From positions 174,001 through 238,000 of the forward strand of contig JAOTON010001532.1 of the NCBI GenBank assembly GCA_034440635.1: 64,000 nt of DNA. The letters run 5' to 3'. Positions 23,699-33,838 of the stretch are shown piece after piece. The notes below the pieces were generated by a model. The model was not told where the DNA came from and made no database searches. It saw only the letters and a list, made by a program, of their open reading frames with translations. The position numbers and the translations under genes were made by a program. The DNA comes from Lepas anatifera (Eukaryota; Arthropoda; Thecostraca; Lepadidae). The first letter of the stretch is position 1. Every line of letters begins with the position of its first letter.

Positions 23699-24715
23699 CA
23701 GTAACGGCCCGGGGTGCTGTCGGCTGGATGCCGAGGTATTCGAATGGAAGCAAAACCACAGGCAATGCGGCAATCATGGAATGAATCCCAGCTGGTGGCT
23801 ATCCTGTCGAAATATAATTATCTAATTTTGGTTGTATATTCATGTCTCGCAGATTCATATCAGCCCCTGATATCTGGGCTGTTTAATAACAAATTACGTT
23901 ACTAGATTGATAACCGACGGCAGCACCGCAGAACCTTTTCGGTTGCGACCACACTAGCATAAGTGGCGGGAGTTACTACTTTAGATCCACAAAATTATTG
24001 CTATTAGTAGGTTTGCCGGTAATTATCAAAAAGTCACATTGGTCTTAATGAGGGATACAAAAGGGTTATTTTTCAGAACTCATTCCAGAAGCAAACGACA
24101 CCTGAAAACAATGACGCTTCCAATAAATGAGGGCCCACAATTTCATAGAATGAAAAACACGCTCACATAACCGAACGTCTTCCATTGCCTTGGCATTTGG
24201 GCAGAAATATAATTTTCTACAATGCCTGCCGTTTTGCATGGATTATTTACAATTCCGCGCGAGTACAACACAAGCGCACCACCTTGAACCCCGCTCCTCC
24301 GTGCCTGTATCAACCGTTATAACTGCGGCCATTTGAACATCTGCAAGCGGACACTCTGTCGCGATACACCCTGTCCACGATCGTACACCCTGTTCGCGGT
24401 GGAAGGAGTACGTCGAAATTAGCTAAAGTCGTTCCCAATAACGCTTAAGGTATGGTTTTGTCAAACACAATGAGGTTTACCCAGTTACGTATGAATTAAA
24501 TTGACCACATGAAATAACACCCGTGAATCCACCCTACAATTCACATCTATCGAGCACAATCAATTTCCAAAAAACTGTCTGGTTGGTGAAAGCGCAAAAA
24601 CATGCCAATTCAGTATACAAAAGCGTTAAAAACACAGTGGCCTATCAAACTATCTAAAAACTGATCATGGGGGGGTAAGGTTTCCAGCCTCATTCAAAAG
24701 GCAAAACAAAAATCA
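23699..24715. other. Anonymous sequence
   Basis: This separates the SINE from the large hAT-type element. I see no gene or repeat in it. Confidence 0.35.
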
Positions 24716-24794
24716 CAAACGGTCAGTGACGGATCCAAGGGGGGCAGGGGGCCCGGGCCTCCCCCTTAGCTCCGAAGCGCCTTAGCATAGCTTA

Positions 24795-24829
24795 GCTCAT
24801 ATCGGGCGCCGAAGGCGCCCGATATGAGC
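24795..24829. repeat. Perfect 16-bp-arm palindrome
   Basis: GCTCATATCGGGCGCC and its exact complement flank GAA. It lies just inside the left end of the large hAT-type element. Confidence 0.92.
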
Positions 24830-26193
24830 GGCGCGCCTGTACCCATTTCGTGCGCCAAGGTGGTAGATACCACTTATTCCACTTGAATTAACACATAGTC
24901 CTTAAAACCATGGCAAAGCGCCCCTGCCCAAACACTAGACGCCTTTACTGGTCTTTTGCGCCCCAGTAAAACGTTGAAGATGAAATTTAGAAAACTAACA
25001 AAAGCGCCCCGGCAAAGAAAAGGCGCCACTAGATAACAGAATTGCGCCATGGGGAACTAATGCACCCCTGTGTAGCCTAGGCGCCCCCCTGGATGAAGCG
25101 CCCCTGGGTAGCCTAGGCGCCCCCTGGATGAAGCGCCCTACGGATATCATATGCGCCCTTGGCTAGGAAAGGCGCCCCTGAGCAGCAAAGACAAATCTTG
25201 GTAACATAGGTGCCCTGGACAGCATAAGCGCCCCTTAGATAGAAATAGGCGCTTTAGGAAAATAAAATGCTCACCTTGGGCAGAAAAAGGCGCCCTTTGA
25301 TAGCCTAGGCGCCCACTGGAAAAAGCGCCCTACGGATGTCATATGCATCCTTGGATAGCAAGGCGCCCCTGGACAGCAAAGACAACCCTGGATAACGCAA
25401 GTGCTGTGGACAGCTAAGGCGCCCCTGGGTAGCAAAGGCGCCCCTAGGAAGGCACACTTCGATAGAAAAGCCGCCTTTGGATAGCCTAGGCGCCCCCTGG
25501 ATGAAGCGCCCTACGGATATCATATGCGCCCTTGGCTAGGAAAGGCGCCCCTGGGCACCAAAGGCAAGTCTTGGTAACATAGGCGCCCTGGACAGCATAA
25601 GCGCCCCTTAGATAGAAATAGGCGCTTTAGGAAAATAAAATGCTCACCTTGGGTAGAAAAAGGCGCCCTTTGATAGCCCAAGCGCCCACTGGAAAAGCGG
25701 CCTACGGATGTCATATGCACCCTTGGATAGCAAAGGCGCCCCTGGACAGCAAAGACAACCCTGGATAACACAAGTGCTCTGGACAGCTAAGGCGCCCCTG
25801 GGTAGCAAATGCGCCCCTAGGAAGGCACACTTCGATAGAAAAGCCGCCTTTGGATAGCCTAGGCGCCCCCTGGATGAAGCGCCCTACGGATATCATATGC
25901 ACCCTTGGCTAGGAAAGGCGCCCCTGGGCAGCAAAGGCAAGTCTTGGTAACATAGCCGCCCTGGACAGCATAAGCGCCCCTTAGATAGAAATAGGCGCTT
26001 TAGGAAAATAAAATGCTCACCTTGGGTAGACAAAGGCGCCCTTTGATAGCCAAGGCGCCCACTGGAAAAGCGCCCTACGGATGTCATATGCACCCTTGGA
26101 TAGCAAAGGCGCCCCTGGACAGCAAAGACAACCCTGGATAACACAATTGCTGTGGACAGCTAAGGCGCCCCTGGGTAGCAAAGGCGCCCTTAG

Positions 26194-26484
26194 TGTCAGA
26201 ATAAGTCTCTCAGACCGGCATCGCTACTAACACGCGTGCTTGAATGGAGTAGTGTATTCCTTAGAATTACAGAGATAGATAAGGGTGAACTGAAATAGAG
26301 AGGTGAATTTAGCTGCACATTAGCTGGACATACATGGCACGAGAAGGGCGAATGCAAGCAGATATATGTGTGAGACGCTATGAATACATTCACACGACAC
26401 GCAGGGTGCATAACATGCATTCGGTAAATACATGCACACGACATGCAGGGCGCACAACATGCAAGCAGGCACGTGTTCCTCACA
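26194..26484 (+). mobile_element. 291-bp TG...CA insertion in the minisatellite, first copy
   Basis: It begins TGTCAGAATAAG and ends GTTCCTCACA, giving short inverted ends TGTSAG. It interrupts an array unit that elsewhere reads GCGCCCCTAGGAAGGCAC, leaving TTAG and CTAG on its two sides, a 4-bp duplication with one mismatch. The TG...CA ends and the 4-bp duplication suit a solo LTR; a small DNA element is the alternative. The interior holds a tandem pair of ACACGACAYGCAGGG motifs. Confidence 0.7.
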
Positions 26485-26863
26485 CTAGGAAGGCACCCTT
26501 TCGATAGAAAAGCCGCCTTTGGATAGCCTAGGCGCCCCCTGGATGAAGCGCCCTACGGATACAATATGCGCCCTTGGCTAGGAAAGGCGCCCCTGGGCAG
26601 CAAAGGCAAATCTTGGTAACATAGGTGCCCTGGACAGCATAAGCGCCCCTTAGATAGAAATAGGCGCTTTAGGAAAATAAAATGCTCACCTTGGGTAGAA
26701 AAAGGCGCCCTTTGATAGCCTAGGCGTCTACTGGAAAAAGCGCCCTACGGATGTCATATGCACCCTTGGATAGCAAAGGCGCCCCTGGACAGCAAAGACA
26801 ACCCTGGATAACACAATTGCTGTGGACAGCTAAGGCGCCCCTGGGTAGCAAAGGCGCCCCTAG

Positions 26864-27154
26864 TGTCAGAATAAGTCTCTCAGACCGGCATCGCTAATAA
26901 CACGCGTGCTTGAATGGAGTAGTGTATTCCTTAGAATTACAGAGATAGATAAGGGTGACCTGAAATAGAGAGGTGAATTTAGCTGCACATTAGCTGGACA
27001 TACATGGCACGAGAAGGGCGCATGCAAGCAGATATATGTGTGAGACGCTGTGAATACATTCACACGACACGCAGGGTGCATAACATGCATTCGGTAAATA
27101 CATGCACACGACATGCAGGGCGCACAACATGCAAGCAGGCACGTGTTCCTCACA
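26864..27154 (+). mobile_element. 291-bp TG...CA insertion in the minisatellite, second copy
   Basis: This is nearly identical to 26194-26484 and lies 670 bp downstream, with exact CTAG on both sides. Since the surrounding array is copied too, it was amplified with the higher-order unit rather than inserted twice. Confidence 0.72.
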
Positions 27155-28070
27155 CTAGGAAGGCACCCTTTCGATAGAAAAGCCGCCTTTGGATAGCCTA
27201 GGCGCCCCCTGGATGAAGCGCCCTACGGATACAATATGCGCCCTTGGCTAGGAAAGGCGCCCCTGGGCAGCAAAGGCAAATCTTGGTAACATAGGTGCCC
27301 TGGACAGCATAAGCGCCCCTTAGATAGAAATAGGCGCTTTAGGGAAAATAAAATGCTCACCTTGGGTAGAAAAAGGCGCCCTTTGATAGCCTAGGCGTCT
27401 ACTGGAAAAAGCGCCCTACGGATGTCATATGCACCCTTGGATAGCAAAGGCGCCCCTGGACAGCAAAGACAACCCTTGATAACATAAGTGCTGTGGACAG
27501 CAAAGGCGCCCCTGGGTAGCAAAGGCGCCCCTAGGAAGGCACACCTTCGATAGAAAAGCCGTCTTTGGATAGCCTAGGCGCCCCCTGGATAAACTAGGTG
27601 CCTGAGAAGGAAAATGAGCGCCCCATTGGAAAGTACAGGCTCCCTCTGATGTCCCTTATACATAAATGTCCCTTATCCATCTTCAGCTACCCTGGATTGG
27701 AGCAGCGCCCCTCAAGAGCAAAGGCGCCGTTGAACAAAAAGGCGTCTCCGTATATCAAGGGCACTCCTAGATAATATATACATCCCTTACATAGAAATAG
27801 GCACTTCAGGGAAAGTGAAAGGCGGCCTTTGGTTAGGACGTCGCCCTTGGACAGCCTAGGCGCCCTTTGCATAAAGCGCCCTACAGATATCATATGTGCC
27901 CTTGGATAGCAAAGGCGTCCATGGACAGCAAAGTTAACCTTTCTTGAAATAGATGATCTGGACAGCATAGGCGGCCATGGATAAACTAGGCGCCTGAGAA
28001 AGAAAACAAGCGCCTCACCTGAGAGTACAGGCGCCCCCAGGATATCATAGGTGTCCCTTTCCATCTTCAG

Positions 28071-29268
28071 CTGCCCTACTGTCTATGGTTTGGCACACCT
28101 GTCCGACAGTCGCGCGCTCTGTTACAGGGCTCGAGCGCTCAATTTGAGCATGGACTGCCTTTAACCACATTTCATTAACCTATAACTCAAGGCTTAGTTC
28201 TCCATCGCTGCAACCGGGTGCCTTTTTCAGTATGTGCGCCCCAATTCCGAGAACGCTGCCCTCACCAACCAGCAGTCCTCCCCGCTCAGCAGATAAGCGC
28301 CACTTTCTGATAACTAGGAACTTTATTTCAGTGTTCCAGCGCCTTATTTCAGAATTTTTATTCTCCATCTATTTTGGGCTCCTCCTGGATTGCAGAGGCG
28401 CTCCCTCAAGTGCAAAGGCGCCCCTGGATAGAAAAGTGCGCCCCATGTTTGCAAAGGCGCTCCAAGATAGCATATGCGCCCCTTAGATGGAAATAGGCAC
28501 TCCAGAAAAGTAAAATGCTCCCTTTGAGTAGCAAAGGTATCCCTTAACAGCGAAGGCAGCCCTAGATAACAAAGGTTCTCTGGACAGCATAGGTGCCCTT
28601 GGATAAACTGGTGCCCAGGAGAGAAATTTAGCGCCTCACCGGAGACAAAAAGCACCCCAGGATAACGTAGGGGCATGCAGGGGAGACCAGGGCAAAGCGG
28701 AGAGCGGGGCAAAGCGGAAAAAGATGAATAACTCTCTGCAAAGTGCTGCAATCTGCCGTAAATGTGTGTCATACTAAGCGTTACTTAGCAACGCATCCCG
28801 TGCATCTTCGTCAGCTGTCTTCTCATTTCGCTTCCAGCGCGGTGGAGAAAGGTATTGTTTTAAGGCTGCTAGATGGCTTTTGCGCTACACTTCGTGGTCC
28901 TCAAAGCCCCACCCGAGCAGTACGGATTTTTTTATTGGACTGCTGGAAACCAGTACGGGTCACTTGATTGTTTAGAAAAATCTCACCTCGATTTGTCACT
29001 CTTGTGATGACTGGTCTCCCATTGTCTTAGACTGTGTTGCATGGGGCAAGGTGAACCGAGGCAAAGTGGAATCCGTCCACTTTGCCCCATAAATGGAAAG
29101 AGGGACGTAGTGCAGATAAATAATAGATTGTGACCATAGCGCATAGGTGTAGAAACGGGGGAGGGGCAGGAGGGCCACTGGTCCCCCACTCTTCTGTGAT
29201 GGGTCCCGCAACGGATGCAAAATATACAAAACTGTAATAGAAAATAAGAAACCCAAACGGGCCCGAAA
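28071..29268. other. Array remnant and GGGGCAAAGTGG-type sequence
   Basis: 28380-28670 holds further degenerate monomers of the same minisatellite. 28670-29090 contains several GGGGCAAAG(C/T)GG motifs in both orientations, including a facing pair near 29047 and 29075. At about 29142 CATAGGTGTAGAAACGGGG resembles the terminus of the element at 32154-37743, without an evident partner. No gene was seen. Confidence 0.5.
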
Positions 29269-29865
29269 GCTTGTCTGGGAAACTTCTTAAGCTGACCTGG
29301 GTGCCTGAGCTGATTTAAGGTCCTATGAGACAATCTCGAGGGGCTGCTGAACTGACCTCTGATGCCCAATAGGCTAATCTGGGGCCTCTAGCTGAACTGA
29401 GGGCTAGTTTGGAACCTCTAAATCGTTCTAGGTTATCTAAGCTGACCTGAGAGCCGTGAACTTGAATGGGCCCTTGAGCTGGTCAAAGACCGTATATCAG
29501 CCGACATTGGGGCCTCTGAGCTGAGGGGTTCCCACAAGGTTAATCTGACCCCTGAGCTAATCTGGGGCCCCTGTGCTGAGCCTGGGGGGGGCGAGCTTAG
29601 CTGGTCTGGACCCTCTGCACAGTAATAGGGGCCCTAAGTTGGGGGGCCATGAGCTTGAATTGGCCCCCTGAGCTGTTTTTAGACCCTATATAAGCCGACT
29701 GGGGCCCCTGAGCTGATCCAGGCCCCTAAGCTAGTCTGGTCACCTGAGTTCGGGCCCCTGTGCTGAGATGGGGGCTCCTGAAGTGGTCTGGGGGCTCCCT
29801 GAAATACTTGAGTCACTGAGCTGAAGGCTTTGAGCTTAAATGGGCCTTTGAGCTGTTCTGACCCT
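29269..29865 (+). repeat. GC-rich minisatellite, GGGGCCCCTGAGCTGA type
   Basis: Degenerate 20-30 bp units built on GAGCTGATCTGGGGCCCCTG continue at 30785-31010 on the far side of the TTAA element. Unit length drifts, so no fixed period can be given. Confidence 0.8.
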
Positions 29866-29869
29866 TTAA

Positions 29870-30780
29870 CACCCGCACTGGAGGGGGTCTGGCACTAACG
29901 CGCACTGGGGGGCCTGGTAGGCCTCCTAAGATCTAAAAAACTAAGAGGGTTAGAAAAACGCCACTTGGTAGGTGGGTGGGGACTATGGTGATCTACATGA
30001 TGACCAGTTTTCATTGACCTAGGTCAATATCTTCAAGGTCAAACGAGGTCGTAAAGGTCAAAAATTGGCCATGCTGGGATCGATTGGTAAATACTGTGAT
30101 TATGCAGGAAAATGGCGGGAACAAGCTAAAGGCGGACAAGGTTCATAGAGAAGAGGTCTCAAAGAGGCTTCCCCACAACTTTTGGGTCAAGGTCATTCAA
30201 GGTCATTGACCTTTAAGGTCACCATATGATATACTACTTATTATTTACACTTTGACTAACACTGTAGCCACTGTTTGGCGGGAAATGAGGATTGACCTTT
30301 CCCAGTGACCTTTGACATTGACCTTTGACCTTGACCTTTGTATTGGGATACCCTACCGATGACGTCATAGCATAATATATGTCAGACGGGTAACATCATT
30401 TGGCCAGACACACAGTGGTCAGTGACCTTGAAAGTGCAGATATGACCTTGACCTGTGACCTTTGACCTTGACCTTGACTTTCATGTGAAGTGACCTTGAC
30501 ATATAGTCCCGCTTATATGACGTTATGACGTCACCACTCGGTCTTCAATGCAAGCTAACTGGTCCGACCGCGCGTTTACGACGATCTCAAAATGCAGGTC
30601 TGACTTTGAAAGCCTATAAGTCAAAAAATTGTTGGCCGATTTTCAAAAAGTCTTCACCAATCGACACGCTATTACATTCTGTTAAATGTGGCCACGTTTC
30701 GTGTTTCGGCTACAAGCGGTTCTCCGGCCACCTCGGAAAAACAGGTGGGGGGCCTCCGAGGCCCCCTTCCAGTGCGCGTG
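29870..30780 (+). mobile_element. 911-bp TTAA-flanked element rich in TGACCT motifs
   Basis: TTAA at 29866-29869 and 30781-30784 bounds inverted ends CACCCGCACTGGAGGGGG and, reverse-complemented, CACGCGCACTGGAAGGGGG. Joining the flanks at TTAA gives continuous minisatellite (GACCCTTTAACAGCCGAC against GACCCTATATAAGCCGAC nearby), confirming the limits. The TTAA duplication fits piggyBac or Kolobok-type transposition. The interior has many TGACCT/AGGTCA half-sites, densest at 30443-30478. There is no transposase frame. Confidence 0.82.
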
Positions 30781-30784
30781 TTAA

Positions 30785-31010
30785 CAGCCGACCTGGGCCC
30801 CTGAGCTAAGCTGGACCCTAAGCTAATCTTGAACTCCCTGTGCTGAACTGGGCAGCCCCTGTGCTGGTCCGGGGCCCCCTGCCCAGTTATAGGGCCCCTG
30901 AACTGAGCTGGGGACCATGAGCTTAAATGGGCCCCTGGAGATGTTCTGAGACCCGATATACACCGACCGTTGGGCGCCCCTAAATTGAGCTAGGACTCTA
31001 ACCTAGTTGA
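30785..31010 (+). repeat. Continuation of the GGGGCCCCTGAGCTGA minisatellite
   Basis: Units such as CCTGAGCTAAGCTGGACCC and CCTGTGCTGGTCCGGGGCC continue the array of 29269-29865 after the TTAA element. Confidence 0.75.
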
Positions 31011-31142
31011 ATATCTGGTGCATAGGCGGAGAAAGTCCCAGAGGGGGGAAGCAACCACAAGTGGAGAAAGCAGGCCCCCTGAGGACCAGCAAGGGGTTGA
31101 TGCAGAGGACAAGGAGTAAAAGACCAAGAATTAACACCAGCG

Positions 31143-31385
31143 GTGCGAGGGCTGGTCCGAGCCAGAGAGGCGAACCGAGACGCCAGTTCTTCCAAGCTGA
31201 TGGCAATGGAAATGAGAAGTATCTATTGTCCAGAGACTTACGCTAAATCCAAAAAAGGTGATGGCTGGTCACGCTGTGCAATATGTCCTAAGTGGGTCCA
31301 CGATACATGTCAGAGGGGGAGGTTGTTGCAGAGGATATCGTTTTCGTGTGTGGCACGTGTCAGTGGTGGGTGCCTTGGTTAGTGA
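31143..31385 (+). pseudogene. Relic of a PHD-like zinc finger, perhaps from a pogo-type transposase
   Basis: The 79-codon frame reads SIYCPETYAKSKKGDGWSRC, then AICPKWVHDTC and FSCVA. The order Cys, Trp-x-x-Cys-x-x-Cys, His-x-x-Cys, Cys is that of the short PHD-like finger found at the C terminus of pogo/jerky-type transposases. Only this fragment survives and the last cysteine pair is incomplete. The parent element is not identifiable; facing GGGGCAAAGTGG motifs at 28673-29085 and 31998-32033 could be its ends, which is speculative. Confidence 0.5.
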
Positions 31386-31389
31386 ATGG

Positions 31390-32145
31390 TGAGGAAGCCT
31401 TGGCAATCATCGTGAATACATAAATGTAGGTATGCGTGTTTCTTCCGCTTTTTTGTGGGTTTGATGAACCAGACCGAAATTTTACACAACAATTGACATC
31501 ACGTTATCTGCAAACGTGGCAGCCAGCACGTGACTTATGTTTTTATACGACTGATATAAAAAGCAAACTACAACAATCTTTTGACCACCACAAAATGCTC
31601 TATTCCATCGCTTAAAACCTCTACGCAAACCAGAATATTTCCACCCGAATAAGATCAACGCAAGCGTTCCTATTCAGCTCACGACTACTGTGACACACGA
31701 CTTTGTCTATTAAAGTCGTCGGTCTTCTGGTGCTGGAAGCTACTGAACCGTCCATGTTGGGCACAGCAGCATACAACAGACGCCTGTTGCAAAGCATTTT
31801 TACCGTCAAATAGGAACATTTAAAGTTAGAGCGTTTGGAAACTGAGTAGCGGGGAGGGGATAGCAATATTGCCACTTCGCAGAAGCTATCATATTAAATA
31901 AGTTGATCTAAGCATTCATGTACAGTTATGGATTAAAATTACATCAAACTGAAAAGTATACATGCCAAATATCTTGCAAACAACGAATCGCGGCAAAATA
32001 AGCCTGCCAACTTTGCCCCGTGCTTGGGGCAAAGTGGTCAAAATAACTTTGGTTTACTTTTTGGTTTCCTGTGCAGATGTCTTGTACGTGACGTTTTTTA
32101 GCTTTTTCGCCCCAAATACCCAAAATTCTACCGGCAAGTGATATT
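31390..32145. other. Anonymous sequence
   Basis: AT-rich sequence without a gene. At 31998-32033 TTTGCCCC and GGGGCAAAGTGG face each other across a few bases. Confidence 0.35.
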
Positions 32146-32810
32146 GGTAGCGCCAGGGGCGTAGGAACGGTTTGAAAAGTGGGGGGCCAGCCTTAGAGTG
32201 TCCCACCTCAAGGGGGGCCCCAGTCCATGGGGTCCCATAATTATAAAAAAAATTAGTTAGATCGTTTGGTGTCAATAAGGCACGTATGCACACTAGGATG
32301 CCAACGTATGGAAAATTGAGGAATTAAAATTTGCCCTATGATTTTGATTTGTACCTATTATGGTCTAATAAATCATAGTAAAATGCAAAAAACATTTTTT
32401 GTTTTTTAGCTAGACCCTGTTAAAATACGAAATACATTTTTAAGCTCTTTTGGAGGATTTCAATCATTTTTTACCACGAGTGCGTTTCTTATATTTTTAG
32501 ATGTTTAGGCCCTTTTATCACATTTACAAAATTAAAAACTGTTTAGAAAACTACAGACAATGCTTTGATACCAAACAGCCTCACTTCGCTATGCCTAATC
32601 AACATTTTGCTTATTTAATGAAAAAAATGGGAACATTTATTTAGGCTGTTACGGATCCCTTCTTTCCATCATTAGAGATTTATTTAGGTAAAGGCTGATC
32701 ACAATAAACACGTCTAGCTATATTTCGATGCCTAAAATGCAGAGCCCCAGCATGACTGCAAGTGCAATGTAGGTACTTGATGGCCAGCTTTGTGATGCTG
32801 TGGAGGTGTG

Positions 32811-32964
32811 GGCGTGGTGATATAGTGGTTAGCAACCTTGCTTTCAAGCGACCAACCCGGGTTTAAGGCACGGCAGATTCCTTGTGCAAGGAGCAATTTG
32901 ACTCCCAAGAAATCCCTCGCAACAGGGAAAGAGTTGGCGACGCCATATAAACCTGGCATCGAAG
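32811..32964 (+). repeat. Degraded tRNA-derived SINE
   Basis: This is the same family as 23500-23685: TATAGTGGTTAGCAACC head, GGGTTTAAGGC in place of the B box, then AGGAGCAATTTGACTCCC and the core AGAGTTGGCGACGCCATATA. The tail after the core is missing. Confidence 0.75.
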
Positions 32965-33254
32965 GACGTCACACCTTTCTATGGCTCAGGGACGACTGTT
33001 GCTCGGCATTTGATGCGGGGTCCGTATCCGATTCATGCTTTGTGTTGGGATTGATTGGGATGGAGTTTGATTGGGACCAGTTCTCGGGACTCTTTGGAAA
33101 CACTCGGGTAGTAGGTGCCTTGGTTTTTTCACGAAGCGCTCCTCCTCCAGGGGCTTGTAGGCAGCGTACTTGCTGATATTTGCATATACGTTGCGGGAGC
33201 CCACCTCAAAAGGGGGGCAGTATCCCCCTGACCCCCGGTTCCTATGTCTATGCC

Positions 33255-33830
33255 GCCCAGGGGCCGCCAAATTATATCGGAGGGCCCCAAGGTCCAGACC
33301 ATGGCTCAGGAACCTAGATCAGTCAGCTCAAGGGCCCAGACCAGTGCATTAGCCTCGGGACCAGCTTATCAAGGGACCCTACATAAGCACAGGACCCCTA
33401 GAAGCTCATCACAGTGGAGCCCCCCAGATTCGCACAGGGTGCCAGATTAGCTTAGGGGCCCGGTTCAGCTCGGGGGTCCCCAGGTCAACTTATGTAGGGT
33501 CTCAAAACAGCTCAAGGGGCTTGTTCAACTCACGGATCCCAGCTTAGATTAATGACGCTAGAACAGTTCAGGGGCCCCAGACCAGCTCAGGGCTCTTGTT
33601 CAGCACAGGCCAGCTCAGCTCAGGGGCCCAGATCGGCTGATATAGGGTGCCCTCTCATACCAGCTCAGGGGGCTCCCTTCAAGCTCACGGCCCCCAGCTT
33701 AGCACAGGGACCTTAGAAGAGTTCAGGGCTCCCATACCAGATCAGGGGCCCCAGTTAAGCACAGGGATACCCAGATTAGCTCAGGGCCCCAGCTAGGCTT
33801 AGGGTGTCCCAGGGTGTCTGATATAGAGTC
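33255..33830 (-). repeat. GC-rich minisatellite, left part
   Basis: Units close to CAGCTCAGGGGCCCAGATCA, the reverse orientation of 29269-29865. The array resumes at 37010 after the nested hAT-type element. Confidence 0.78.
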
Positions 33831-33838
33831 TCAGAACA

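Larger units (their letters stand above)
25080..28070 (-). repeat. GC-rich minisatellite with 373-bp higher-order unit
   Basis: Short monomers of about 18-20 bp (close to GGCGCCCCTGGATAGCAAA on the plus strand) are organised into a higher-order unit. The landmark CTACGGATAT or CTACGGATAC occurs at 25138, 25511, 25884, 26554 and 27224, so the steps are 373, 373, 670 and 670 bp. The two long steps carry a 291-bp insertion each. The last part (27540-28070) is more degenerate. Minus-strand open frames here are repeat artefacts. Confidence 0.92.

Noticed and set aside
25080..28070. CRISPR-like array
   Set aside because: Monomers are contiguous and degenerate with no unique spacers, and the window is eukaryotic.
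32154..33252. A shorter hAT-type element ending at CGGTTCCTATGTCTATG
   Set aside because: The flanks (GGTAGCGC and CCGCCCAG) do not match, while the end at 37743 gives an exact duplication.
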